DNA of 64,000 nt from a bacterium UBP15_UBA6099 (GTDB taxonomy: Bacteria; UBP15; UBA6099), in the NCBI GenBank assembly GCA_002435745.1, contig DIWT01000052.1:6607-70606 (forward strand), read 5' to 3'. Position 1 is the stretch's first letter. Every line of letters begins with the position of its first letter. Shown here one piece after another: positions 38,332 to 46,219 of this stretch. Both the position numbers and the translations under genes were made by a program. The notes beneath the pieces were generated by a model. The model was not told the origin of the DNA. It saw only the letters and a program-made list of their open reading frames with translations, and did not search any database.

Positions 38332-39462
38332 ATGGGAATGAAGAAAATCCGCATATTCGACGCGGAACCGGGGATGATTCTCGCGAAACCGGTCGTGGTG
38401 CTGCACTCCGGCGGGCGGGAACTTATGCGGCCCGGCTTCATGCTCGAAAAAACCCACATCAAGAGACTCGGCAAGTGGGGCATCGAGCACATTTTCGTCG
38501 AGACATACGACGGCGGCGCGGACAACAACGAGGTTTTCAGCGAGTCGATAAAAGTGCTCGCCAAACAGACCTACGAGGACGCCATAACATCTCTCGCGCG
38601 GCTTTCAAAAAACCTGATATCGGAAGGCGCGTGCGAGATAGACCAGATATCCCGGACGATTACCCAGATACTCGATGTCATAGCGCTCGAACAGGGCGTT
38701 CTGTCCCTGCTCTCCAAACTGAAAGCTTCGGACGAGTATATCTATCAACATAATGTGGACGTGTGCGTGACGGCCCTGATACTCGGCCGGTCGCTCGAAC
38801 TGCCGGAGGCCGAACAGAACGACCTCGGCACGGCGTGTCTGCTGCACGACCTCGGCCTTGTAGCTTATAAGAAACAGAAGTGGGACAACTCGATGCTGAC
38901 CGCCGCGCCCGCCAACATCCGCAAGCATCCGCTCCGCAGCATGGAGATGGCAAGAGAGATAAGGGGCATCAGCGAGAACGCGCTAGACGCCGTCGCCCAA
39001 CACCACGAGTACATGGACGGCTCCGGATACCCCGAAGGGCTTAAAGCCGGACAGATATCCAAGCTCGCGTCCATAATCGGGGTGTCCGAAGCTTTCAACA
39101 CGCTCGTCTCGCCTTTCGATCCCGCCAACAGGGTAGACCCTCATCAGGCTATGGTCACTATCGTCGATCCTAAATATCACAGGTTCGACCCCGAAGTGTT
39201 GCGCGTGTTCGTCTCGAATCTCGCAATATATCCCGCCGGGACTTTCGTGCAGATCAACAATTCGATGCGGGCGGTGGTCATCAACTCGAACAGAGACAAC
39301 CCGCTGCGCCCCCGCATTCTTGTCATTTACGAAGATGAAACGAAACCCGTGAAGCCTTTTCACGTGGACCTCTCCGACGACAGCTACAGGGACTGGTTCA
39401 TCGAAGGCGTCATCTCTTCGGCGAACATAATGAAATCCATCGAGCACATAATGAAACTCTGA
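38332..39462 (+). CDS. HD-GYP-domain protein, atypical active site
   Basis: A 376-residue protein. Residues 1-60 form the small N-terminal domain common in HD-GYP proteins (KIRIFDAEPGMILAKPV). The HD-GYP domain spans about 135-300 with His140, His172-Asp173, His199, His224-His225 and DGSGYP (229-234), the metal and signature residues. Two usual features are altered: the Lys of HDxGK is Leu (HDLGLV, residue 175) and the metal-binding Asp of the IADVYDAL-like segment is Glu253 (VSEAFNTL). The family hydrolyses cyclic di-GMP; activity here is uncertain. No GGDEF protein is seen in the window. Start ATG 38332 follows GGAGGAG. Confidence 0.85.
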   Translation: MGMKKIRIFDAEPGMILAKPVVVLHSGGRELMRPGFMLEKTHIKRLGKWGIEHIFVETYDGGADNNEVFSESIKVLAKQTYEDAITSLARLSKNLISEGACEIDQISRTITQILDVIALEQGVLSLLSKLKASDEYIYQHNVDVCVTALILGRSLELPEAEQNDLGTACLLHDLGLVAYKKQKWDNSMLTAAPANIRKHPLRSMEMAREIRGISENALDAVAQHHEYMDGSGYPEGLKAGQISKLASIIGVSEAFNTLVSPFDPANRVDPHQAMVTIVDPKYHRFDPEVLRVFVSNLAIYPAGTFVQINNSMRAVVINSNRDNPLRPRILVIYEDETKPVKPFHVDLSDDSYRDWFIEGVISSANIMKSIEHIMKL

Positions 39463-39489
39463 GCGCGACAAAGTTTTTTTTCGCGCGTA

Positions 39490-39517
39490 TGGACAAATTC
39501 CGCTTAACCCTTAGAAT
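39490..39517 (+). promoter_or_regulatory. Sigma-70-type promoter for fusA
   Basis: TGGACA (39490-39495), 16-base spacer, TAGAAT (39512-39517), 83 bases before the chosen fusA ATG. Just upstream a GCGCGA/TCGCGC inverted repeat with a T-rich loop follows the HD-GYP stop. Confidence 0.6.
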
Positions 39518-39599
39518 GTAATGTCGGCCATGCCGCGAAAGGCAAGCGGCGAAACGGGCCGGTTTTTTTTTGCTCGAAAGGGAACAGGTTTGCAAGGTC

Positions 39600-41672
39600 A
39601 TGAAAGAATCTGATTTGAGAAAAGCCAGAAACATCGGAATCGTGGCGCACATTGACGCCGGAAAAACAACCACGACGGAGGGCATCCTCTACTACACCGG
39701 GAAGGTTCACCGGCTGGGCGCCGTCGACTCAGGCACGGCGACGATGGACTGGATGGAGCAGGAGAAGGAGCGCGGGATCACAATCGTCTCGGCGGCGACT
39801 TCCTGCGAATGGAAAGGCCACTCGATAAACATCATAGACACTCCCGGACACGTTGACTTCACGGTCGAGGTCGAGCGGGCGATGCGCGTGCTCGACGGCC
39901 TTGTGGTCGTGTTCTGCGCCACCGGCGGCGTCCAGCCGCAGACGGAAACCGTCTGGCGGCAGGCCAATAAATACGGCATTCCGAGAATCGTGTTCGTCAA
40001 CAAAATGGACAGGCTTGGCGCAGATTATTTCAGATGCGCCGAACAACTCGAAAGCAAGTTCGGAGCCTCGCCCGCCCCTGTCTCCATTCCATATTTTAAC
40101 GGCGAAACTTTCGCCGGCGTGATCGATCTTATCGACATGGAGCTTGAGTTGCCCGACACCGAGGGCGAAGACGGCAGGATTCGGACAGCGATACCCGAAG
40201 AGTGCGTGGAAAACGCAACCGCTTGGCGCGCAAAACTCATCGAGCGCCTCGCCGACAAATCTGACGAGATCGCCGAGATGTTCCTCGAAGAGGCTGACAT
40301 CTCCAAAGACATCCTTAGAAAAGCCATCCGCGAAACCACCATCCGCTCCGGCCTCGTTCCGATGTTCTGCGGAACCTCAATGAAAGACATCGGCGTTCAG
40401 TCCCTTCTGGACGCTGTCAACGAATATCTGCCCTCTCCGCTCGATGTCCCAGCGGTCGTGGGCGTGGACAGGAAGACGGGCGAAAGCGTAGTCCGGGAAA
40501 CGGACGACAGCGAGCCGCTCGCGGCTCTCGCCTTCAAAATCGCCAGAGAGCCTCACGTCGGCCACATCACATACGTCAGAGTCTACTCCGGCATAATGAA
40601 AAAGAACTCCCGCGTGTACAACTCGGTGAACGGCAAAATGGACCGGGTCACACGCATACTCCGCATGAACGCCAACCGCTGGGAAGAGCTTGAAGAGCTT
40701 TCCGCCGGCGGAATCGGCGGCGTCATCGGCCTCAAAACGGTCAACACCGGCGACACCCTCACCGACGAAAACTCTCCGGTCGTTCTGGGGAACATAACTT
40801 TCCCGGAGCCGGTCATATCGATGTCCATCGAGCCGGCGTCCAAAGGCGACCAACAGAAGATGTCGGCGGCCCTCCACGAACTGGCGAAGGAAGACCCCAC
40901 TTTCAAAGTGGAAATCAACAACGATATCGAACAGACGATTATCTCCGGCATGGGCGAACTTCACCTTGAAATCGTCACCGACAGGCTGAAACGGGAGTTC
41001 AACGTTGACGCTCTGACGGGAAAACCCAAAGTCGCGTTCAAGGAAACAGTGTCGCGCTCGGTCGAATCGGAAGGCAGCTACGTAAAGCAGAGCGGCGGTC
41101 GCGGCCATTTCGGCAAAGTCATCCTCCGCGTCGAGCCTCTCCAGCCCGGAGAAGGTTTCGTTTTCGCGACCGACGTCAAAGGCGGCGAAATCCCACAGGA
41201 ATATTTCTCCTCCGTCCAGAAGGGCGTGGAAGACGCCATGAAGACGGGCGTCCTCGGAGCGTATCCCGTCATCGACATCGCGGTCACGCTCCTCGGCGGC
41301 GCGTTCCACGAGGTGGACTCCAACGACCAAGCTTTCAGAATCGCGGCCTCCATCGGCCTCAAGAACGCCCTGAGAAAAGCTCATCCGATACTCAAAGAGC
41401 CGATAATGAAAGTCGAGATCGACGTCCCCGAAGAGTTTGTCGGCAACGTCATGCAGGACATCAGCTCGCGCAGGGGCAGGCTCGCGGAAATGGAGTCCGT
41501 CGCCGGAGCGCGACGCGTCATCGCCGCGATGGTGCCACTCAGCGAAATGTTCGGATACTCCACCGTCATCCGCAACTGCACTCAAGGCAGGGGCAACTTC
41601 TCAATGGAATTCCACAGCTATCAGGAAGTCCCGAGAACGGTCTCCGAATCTCTCTTGAAAAAAGGCGCGTAG
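39600..41672 (+). CDS. fusA: Elongation factor G
   Basis: A 690-residue translational GTPase. G1 is AHIDAGKTTTTE, G2 lies in ERGITIVSAAT, G3 DTPGHVDFTVE, G4 NKMD, and the G5 region reads CGTSMKDIGVQ in place of the common CGSAFKNKGVQ. Domains III, IV (QSGGRGHFGKV, HEVDSNDQAF) and V (DISSRRGRL) are complete. It drives translocation and, with RRF, ribosome recycling. The start is ATG 39600; the ATG at 39570 adds an unusual leader. It is alone with its own promoter and is not beside rpsL, rpsG or tuf, so it may be a relocated single copy or a second paralogue. Confidence 0.95.
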   Translation: MKESDLRKARNIGIVAHIDAGKTTTTEGILYYTGKVHRLGAVDSGTATMDWMEQEKERGITIVSAATSCEWKGHSINIIDTPGHVDFTVEVERAMRVLDGLVVVFCATGGVQPQTETVWRQANKYGIPRIVFVNKMDRLGADYFRCAEQLESKFGASPAPVSIPYFNGETFAGVIDLIDMELELPDTEGEDGRIRTAIPEECVENATAWRAKLIERLADKSDEIAEMFLEEADISKDILRKAIRETTIRSGLVPMFCGTSMKDIGVQSLLDAVNEYLPSPLDVPAVVGVDRKTGESVVRETDDSEPLAALAFKIAREPHVGHITYVRVYSGIMKKNSRVYNSVNGKMDRVTRILRMNANRWEELEELSAGGIGGVIGLKTVNTGDTLTDENSPVVLGNITFPEPVISMSIEPASKGDQQKMSAALHELAKEDPTFKVEINNDIEQTIISGMGELHLEIVTDRLKREFNVDALTGKPKVAFKETVSRSVESEGSYVKQSGGRGHFGKVILRVEPLQPGEGFVFATDVKGGEIPQEYFSSVQKGVEDAMKTGVLGAYPVIDIAVTLLGGAFHEVDSNDQAFRIAASIGLKNALRKAHPILKEPIMKVEIDVPEEFVGNVMQDISSRRGRLAEMESVAGARRVIAAMVPLSEMFGYSTVIRNCTQGRGNFSMEFHSYQEVPRTVSESLLKKGA

Positions 41673-41890
41673 CGTTAATCAGCGCTCATGCGGATTATTT
41701 CAACCCTGATTCGTCAATTAGGACTACTGCTTCGTGAATTTCGCCGAGAGAACCGCAATATTCTCAACATTGACCAAATAAAAAGATGCGAAAAGTTTCG
41801 GAAAAGGGGTTTGGGGAAAGAACCCTTTTCAAAGGGTTTTTCCCCAATCGCCGAAGGCGAAAACCTTTTGTATCGTTTTTTCGAATTTAA
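41673..41890. repeat. Intergenic REP-like palindromic element between convergent genes
   Basis: The stretch around 41787-41870 is a G-, A- and T-run-rich palindrome of the kind scattered as REP/terminator elements in many genomes. It contains the strong hairpin listed separately and a smaller one (CGCC-GAA-GGCG, about 41848-41858). No second copy is present in the window, so its repeated nature is inferred. Confidence 0.4.
41811..41847. terminator. Bidirectional terminator hairpin between fusA and the sxtJ-like gene
   Basis: TTGGGGAAA(G)AACCCTTT pairs with AAAGGGTTTTTCCCCAA with a two-base loop and one bulge, about 140 bases past the fusA stop and 44 bases past the end of the convergent gene. 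Such a long hairpin would stop transcription from both sides. Confidence 0.65.
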
Positions 41891-42304
41891 TCAGAACCTT
41901 TGCTCATACCTTTTAGGATCGAGCGGCTTCTGTTCCGTTTCATGCCAGTAGGTTTCGGCTTTCTGGTCGAACCTCCGCAGCATGAAATCCCGCCTCGCCG
42001 CGCGCAGAACCAACGCGACAGGAGCGAACACGAAGAAGTAAGCGAGACCGAGGGCCGCCGCCGCGTTCACCCAGCCTAGCGCCCGCGCCGCCGCCGTAAC
42101 AGCGTTGAAAGTTGGCTTCAGCAATATGCCCGGCAGAATGAACCTTGCGGCGAACATGTACGCGGACAGCGACGCGAACATCTGCGCCGCGACAGGCTTG
42201 CCGCGCAGGAACGCCAGCGACGCCAGCGCTCCGGTCGCGATAAGCGCCGTAAGCGCGAATCTCGCCGCCTGTTTCAACTCGTTTTTCTTCTCCGCGCCGC
42301 TCAA
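41891..42304 (-). CDS. SxtJ-like membrane protein
   Basis: A 137-residue protein with about four hydrophobic segments (residues 14-35, 42-60, 68-75 and 80-100) and a conserved tail RRFDQKAETYWHETEQ. It matches the SxtJ family of small membrane proteins that accompany carbamoyltransferases. Its start overlaps the carbamoyltransferase stop by four bases, so the two are co-translated. The family has no known biochemical function; a membrane partner for the carbamoyltransferase is inferred. Confidence 0.8.
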   Translation of the reverse strand: MSGAEKKNELKQAARFALTALIATGALASLAFLRGKPVAAQMFASLSAYMFAARFILPGILLKPTFNAVTAAARALGWVNAAAALGLAYFFVFAPVALVLRAARRDFMLRRFDQKAETYWHETEQKPLDPKRYEQRF

Positions 42305-44118
42305 TCCGGTGAAAACTCCTTGAGCCAGTCTTTAGGAATCTCAACTTCCGGCTGCCGCTTCTTGTCCAAAATAAACCCGCCCATCACAAGATAGTCCATC
42401 TGCGTGCGCATGAAACACCTATAAGCGTCCTCCGGCGAACAGACGATAGGCTCGCCGCGCACATTAAACGATGTGTTTATTATCAGACCGCAGCCCGTGC
42501 GCCGGTCAAACTCGGATATCATCTTATGGTAAAGCGGATTCACATCCTTTGAGACCGTCTGCGCGCGAGCCGAATAATCGACATGAGTTATCGCCGGAGT
42601 TGAAGAACGCGCCACGCGAAGTTTATCCAACCCCTTTAGCGAAAGTTCTTCGGGCGAAAGCTCCCTGCGTATTTCCTTCCGCGCGGCGGCGGTCAACAGC
42701 ATATAAGGGCTTTCACGGTCGAGTTCGAAATAATCCGCCGCCCGCTCCGCAAGAACCGAAGGCGCGAACGGACGAAAAGATTCCCTGAACTTAATCTTTA
42801 GGTTCATCACGCTCTGCATACCCCGCGAGCGCGCATCGCCGACTATGCTTCTAGCCCCCAAAGCCCTTGGCCCAAACTCCATACGACCTTGGAACCACCC
42901 CACCACGTTTCCATATTCTATAAGTTTCGCCGTCCGCGCCGCGACATTTTCCCGCCCGACGCGCTCAAACAGAATGTCATTCTCGACGAGGAACGCCTCG
43001 ATATGTTCTTCCGTAAACTCCGGGCCGAGCAGCGAGCCGCGCTGCGCGTCTCCTTTGCCGGTCGTGCGGGGTTTGCCGCAATAGTGATGCCACGCCAGCA
43101 TCGCCGCGCCCAACGCGCCCCCGGCGTCTCCCGCCGCAGGCTGTATCCAAATGTCGTCGAATACCCCTTCCCGCAACAACGCTCCGTTAGCCACGCAATT
43201 GAGCGCCACCCCTCCGGCCATGCACAGATTCTTCATCCCGGTCCGCTCGCGGATATCCCTCGCCATCTTCAGCACAATCTCTTCCGTTACCGCCTGAATG
43301 GACCTCGCCAAATCCATGTAAATTTCCGTTATTGCAGATTCCGGCTTCCTCGGCCCGACACCGAACAGAGCGGCGAACCGCTTGTTCGTCATCCTCAGCC
43401 CAGCCATGTACGAAAAATATTTCAGGTTCAGCCTGAACGAACCGTCGTCTTTGATGTCGATGAGATTGTTTTTTATCTCGTCCGCGAACCTCGGCTCGCC
43501 GTACGGCGCCAGCCCCATCAGCTTGTACTCGCCTGAATTAACTTTGAATCCGCAGAAATAAGTGAACGCGGAATATAGCAGCCCAAGAGAATGCGGGAAC
43601 CTGATTTCGCGGAAAATGGAAACACGGTTGCCCCGGCCCTCGCCCTGACTCGCCGTGGCCCACTCCCCCACACCATCCAGCGTCAACACCGCCGCCTCTT
43701 CAAACGGCGACGGAAAAAACGCCGACGCCGCGTGCGACTCGTGGTGCTCAGAAAAGAGCAGCGGCCCTTTGAATTTCAGCCTCTTGGATATCTCTTCGCG
43801 CAGCCAGAGTTTTTGCGTCAACCATGTCGGCATCGCCGTCATGAAAGACCTGAATCCCGCCGGCGCATAACTCAGATACGTAAGAAGAAGCCGCTCAAAC
43901 TTGATAAACGGTTTGTCATAGAAAACAACGCAGTCGAGTTCCGACGCGGAGCCAAGCCCGGCCTCGCTCAAACAATACTCAATCGAATTTTTAGGAAAAT
44001 CGGGATCGTGCTTCTTCCTTGTGAATCGTTCTTCCTGCGCGGCGGCGAATATTTCGCCATCCTTCACGAGACACGCCGCGCTGTCGTGATAATATGCGGA
44101 AATGCCGAGAATGTTCAT
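42301..44118 (-). CDS. Carbamoyltransferase, NodU/CmcH family
   Basis: A 605-residue two-domain enzyme. The N-terminal domain has GISAYYHDSAA, HHESHAASAFFPSPFE and TLDGVGEWAT (the metal and carbamoyladenylate site); the C-terminal domain carries FQGRMEFGPRALGARSI and FRPFAPSV. Family members transfer carbamoyl phosphate by way of carbamoyl-AMP to hydroxyl groups of antibiotics, toxins, Nod factors or surface sugars. Here no biosynthetic cluster is present; the company of SxtJ-like and DUF5989 proteins marks the widespread membrane-associated type, possibly acting on cell-surface glycans. Length and motifs are complete. Confidence 0.95.
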   Translation of the reverse strand: MNILGISAYYHDSAACLVKDGEIFAAAQEERFTRKKHDPDFPKNSIEYCLSEAGLGSASELDCVVFYDKPFIKFERLLLTYLSYAPAGFRSFMTAMPTWLTQKLWLREEISKRLKFKGPLLFSEHHESHAASAFFPSPFEEAAVLTLDGVGEWATASQGEGRGNRVSIFREIRFPHSLGLLYSAFTYFCGFKVNSGEYKLMGLAPYGEPRFADEIKNNLIDIKDDGSFRLNLKYFSYMAGLRMTNKRFAALFGVGPRKPESAITEIYMDLARSIQAVTEEIVLKMARDIRERTGMKNLCMAGGVALNCVANGALLREGVFDDIWIQPAAGDAGGALGAAMLAWHHYCGKPRTTGKGDAQRGSLLGPEFTEEHIEAFLVENDILFERVGRENVAARTAKLIEYGNVVGWFQGRMEFGPRALGARSIVGDARSRGMQSVMNLKIKFRESFRPFAPSVLAERAADYFELDRESPYMLLTAAARKEIRRELSPEELSLKGLDKLRVARSSTPAITHVDYSARAQTVSKDVNPLYHKMISEFDRRTGCGLIINTSFNVRGEPIVCSPEDAYRCFMRTQMDYLVMGGFILDKKRQPEVEIPKDWLKEFSPD

Positions 44119-44138
44119 CTATGCCCCGCGCCGCCAAA

Positions 44139-44291
44139 CTAAAACAGCGTGTAAATAAACGGAGCCACCGGCGACTGCGGACCCGCCACGAAAATTATCA
44201 GCCCCAGAATTATCAGCGTCACGATGATTGGCGTGATCCACCAAAGTTTGCGCTCTTTCAAAAACTGCCAAAACTCAGAGAAGAAACCCAT
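44139..44291 (-). CDS. DUF5989 family small membrane protein
   Basis: A 50-residue protein, too short for ordinary gene calling. It starts MGFFSEFWQFLKERKLWW, has one hydrophobic helix (about 19-37) and ends SPVAPFIYTLF. This is the DUF5989 pattern, a small protein regularly encoded beside SxtJ and carbamoyltransferase. ATG 44291 has GAGGG upstream and the gene ends 20 bases before the carbamoyltransferase start, so it is the first gene of a three-gene transcript. Function unknown. Confidence 0.85.
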   Translation of the reverse strand: MGFFSEFWQFLKERKLWWITPIIVTLIILGLIIFVAGPQSPVAPFIYTLF

Positions 44292-44365
44292 CGCCCGACC
44301 CTCATAAAATAATCTTATGACACATGCTTCTCGCCGTTGCGGATAGAAATCTCAACATTCCGAGT

Positions 44366-44394
44366 ATTATAATGCTCAACACCCTCCGTCGCAA
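44366..44394 (-). promoter_or_regulatory. Sigma-70-type promoter for the DUF5989-carbamoyltransferase-sxtJ operon
   Basis: Minus strand TTGCGA (44394-44389), 17-base spacer, perfect TATAAT (44371-44366), about 75 bases upstream of the DUF5989 start. The -35 lies within a GTCATTGCGACGGAGGG stretch reminiscent of a widespread dispersed intergenic repeat. Confidence 0.7.
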
Positions 44395-44528
44395 TGACAC
44401 TCCGACTTCCCTATCCCGTTCTCGCGCTACGAACAGCATTTGTTTTAATGACATTGGATGATCGGCGATGAACAACGCAAATTAATCGCATTCTGATGAA
44501 CCGGCTTTAAAAAAGATAGCCTTCGAAA

Positions 44529-44601
44529 TGGAGACTACGGGATTCGAACCCGTGACCTCCGCCGTGCAAGGGCGGCGTTCTCCCAGCTGAACTAAGTCCC
44601 C
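44529..44601 (-). tRNA. tRNA-Ala (anticodon UGC)
   Basis: A 73-base cloverleaf on the minus strand. The acceptor stem pairs GGGGACT with AGTCTCC and includes the G3-U70 pair that defines alanine tRNA. The anticodon stem CCGCC/GGCGG encloses the loop CTTGCAC (anticodon TGC, plus-strand 44566-44568). The T-arm has GGTTCGAATCC. Discriminator A is present; CCA is not encoded. Confidence 0.97.
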
Positions 44602-44730
44602 AAATGCTCCGTCAAATGATAGTTTCGGAGAGCGGGAGTGTCAAGCTTCCTTATGAGAGCGATGCGAACGGCATCGCGTTTCCAGAGGCCGCGCGAGATC
44701 TCAAACGCCTCTATGAAACCTTGATGGATA

Positions 44731-46089
44731 TCAGAACAACAATATGCTTAACAGCAAGACAAGAACGATTGTGGCTATGTCTGCTATGCCGAGCGCCGCC
44801 GGGGCGGCGGCGATGGTTTTTCCTGTTTTCGAGTTCTGGGACGCCGAGAAGAAAAGAAGTCCGGCGAGACTGCCTATGATGGCAGGAAAAAAAACGGAAG
44901 CTGCGGCGAATAAGGCTGCTCTCGCGCCGTGTCCCGCCGCGAAAGCCGCGGCGCAGGCAACGACCGCCCCGCCTCCCGCCGCGACGACTCCGGGCCATCT
45001 GTGGCTCACCAGAGCCGCTCCTCTCAACTGTCCTTCCCGACGCGCTTTGCCGCTCATGGCAAACACGTATCTGTTGTAGAATCTGGACGCGCCCACTGCG
45101 GCTGCTATTGCGGCGAGCAACAGTTCCGGGACGGCAATTCCGAAGGCGATTGCCGCCGCTTCCACCACAGCCGCGACGGCTATAATGGAAAGCAGCGTGG
45201 CAAACATCCTGAGGGCTTCCGAGGCGAAACTCCTGAATTCAATCGCTCCGCCGCCGTACGGAGCGCCCCCTGTGGCGGCCAGCGCGTCCAGCAGCGCTTC
45301 CTGTTCCTTGTTGAGATGCCTGAACGCCAATCGCGCGGTCGCCACTCCTGCCAGCCGGTTATTTTCGTCCGTAACAGGGGCGGAGTCGAGTCCGTATCTT
45401 ATCAGGGCGCGGGCCGCTGCCGCAGGCTCATCGTCCACAAAGAATCTCAGCGGGCATTCCTCCGCAAGATTCCCCATCTCGGTCGCCTGAGTATCCGCGC
45501 TGACAAGCTTGTGGAGGTCGGCCATCCCGACGAGCGTCTCTCTCCCGTCTATCACATATATCCTGCCCGGCCTGAAATCGGAGTGTTTCAGTTCCCTTAT
45601 CATTCTGAGAGCGTCCGCTGCGGTCACATGGTCGGACACCGCCATGAAGTCCCGCGTCATTATTACGGACATTCCGTGCCCGGACGACTGGCGCGCGTTC
45701 GACGCCGCCCGCACCGCCTCTTCAGGCAACAGTTTTGCAATCTCTTCAAATCGTTTTTTTGACAGCCCTCTAAATATCTCCGACGCCGATTCCTCCGAGC
45801 CTGCGGCTACCACCTGCCTTATCCTGTCCGGATGAGCAGTTTTCAATAGCTCGAAGCTTAGGCCGGGGTCGTCCGCCGCGAATCTCAGAAGAACCGCCAG
45901 CCTTTCATTGTCCAGAGCGTTGACGAGTTCGCCCTTTTCTCTGGGACTGCAGAGCCTTAACGCGCCGCACAGGTCGCCGGGATGGAGTTTTTCGAGGTGT
46001 TCCCTCAACAGATGCGGGTTGCCGCTTCTGATCTGCTCCATCAGTATTTGTTTTACTCTTCTATTTGACAGGTTTCTTAATGGAGTCAT
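44731..46089 (-). CDS. MgtE-like protein with CBS pair and degenerate membrane domain
   Basis: A 452-residue protein. Residues 1-135 form an MgtE_N-type helical superhelix, about 145-265 a tandem CBS pair (VIMTRDFMAVSDHVTAADAL and ALIRYGLDSAPVTDENNRLAGV), and about 290-452 the membrane part with about five hydrophobic helices. Layout and length fit MgtE magnesium channels. However, the usual GGNxGxQ pore-helix motif is not present; the corresponding region reads AAAVGASRFYNR. The final helix keeps one Asp (GIADIATIV) near where the ion-binding Asp would be. It may be a divergent transporter or a regulator lacking transport. It lies just after the TPR gene terminator; no clear promoter is seen. 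Confidence 0.75.
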   Translation of the reverse strand: MTPLRNLSNRRVKQILMEQIRSGNPHLLREHLEKLHPGDLCGALRLCSPREKGELVNALDNERLAVLLRFAADDPGLSFELLKTAHPDRIRQVVAAGSEESASEIFRGLSKKRFEEIAKLLPEEAVRAASNARQSSGHGMSVIMTRDFMAVSDHVTAADALRMIRELKHSDFRPGRIYVIDGRETLVGMADLHKLVSADTQATEMGNLAEECPLRFFVDDEPAAAARALIRYGLDSAPVTDENNRLAGVATARLAFRHLNKEQEALLDALAATGGAPYGGGAIEFRSFASEALRMFATLLSIIAVAAVVEAAAIAFGIAVPELLLAAIAAAVGASRFYNRYVFAMSGKARREGQLRGAALVSHRWPGVVAAGGGAVVACAAAFAAGHGARAALFAAASVFFPAIIGSLAGLLFFSASQNSKTGKTIAAAPAALGIADIATIVLVLLLSILLF

Positions 46090-46130
46090 TGAGGTTTCCG
46101 GGAGCGCGGGCGGCGCGGCGGTTCTTTGCT

Positions 46131-46196
46131 AAAAAACACAAGCCGCGATTTTCTATCGTCCCGATGTAGGCCTCCGATGGAAATTCGCGGCTTGTG
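46131..46196 (-). terminator. Rho-independent terminator after the TPR gene
   Basis: CACAAGCCGCGA (46196-46185 on the minus strand) pairs perfectly over 12 bases with TCGCGGCTTGTG, around a loop with its own small stem, followed directly by TTTTTT. It begins about 24 bases after the TPR stop and ends 42 bases before the MgtE-like start. Confidence 0.85.
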
Positions 46197-46219
46197 AATC
46201 TGTTCCGGCTTGCGCCGGG

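Noticed and set aside
46131..46196. Magnesium riboswitch ahead of the MgtE-like gene
   Set aside because: The hairpin begins only about 24 bases after the TPR stop, leaving no space for an aptamer; it is explained by termination of the TPR gene.
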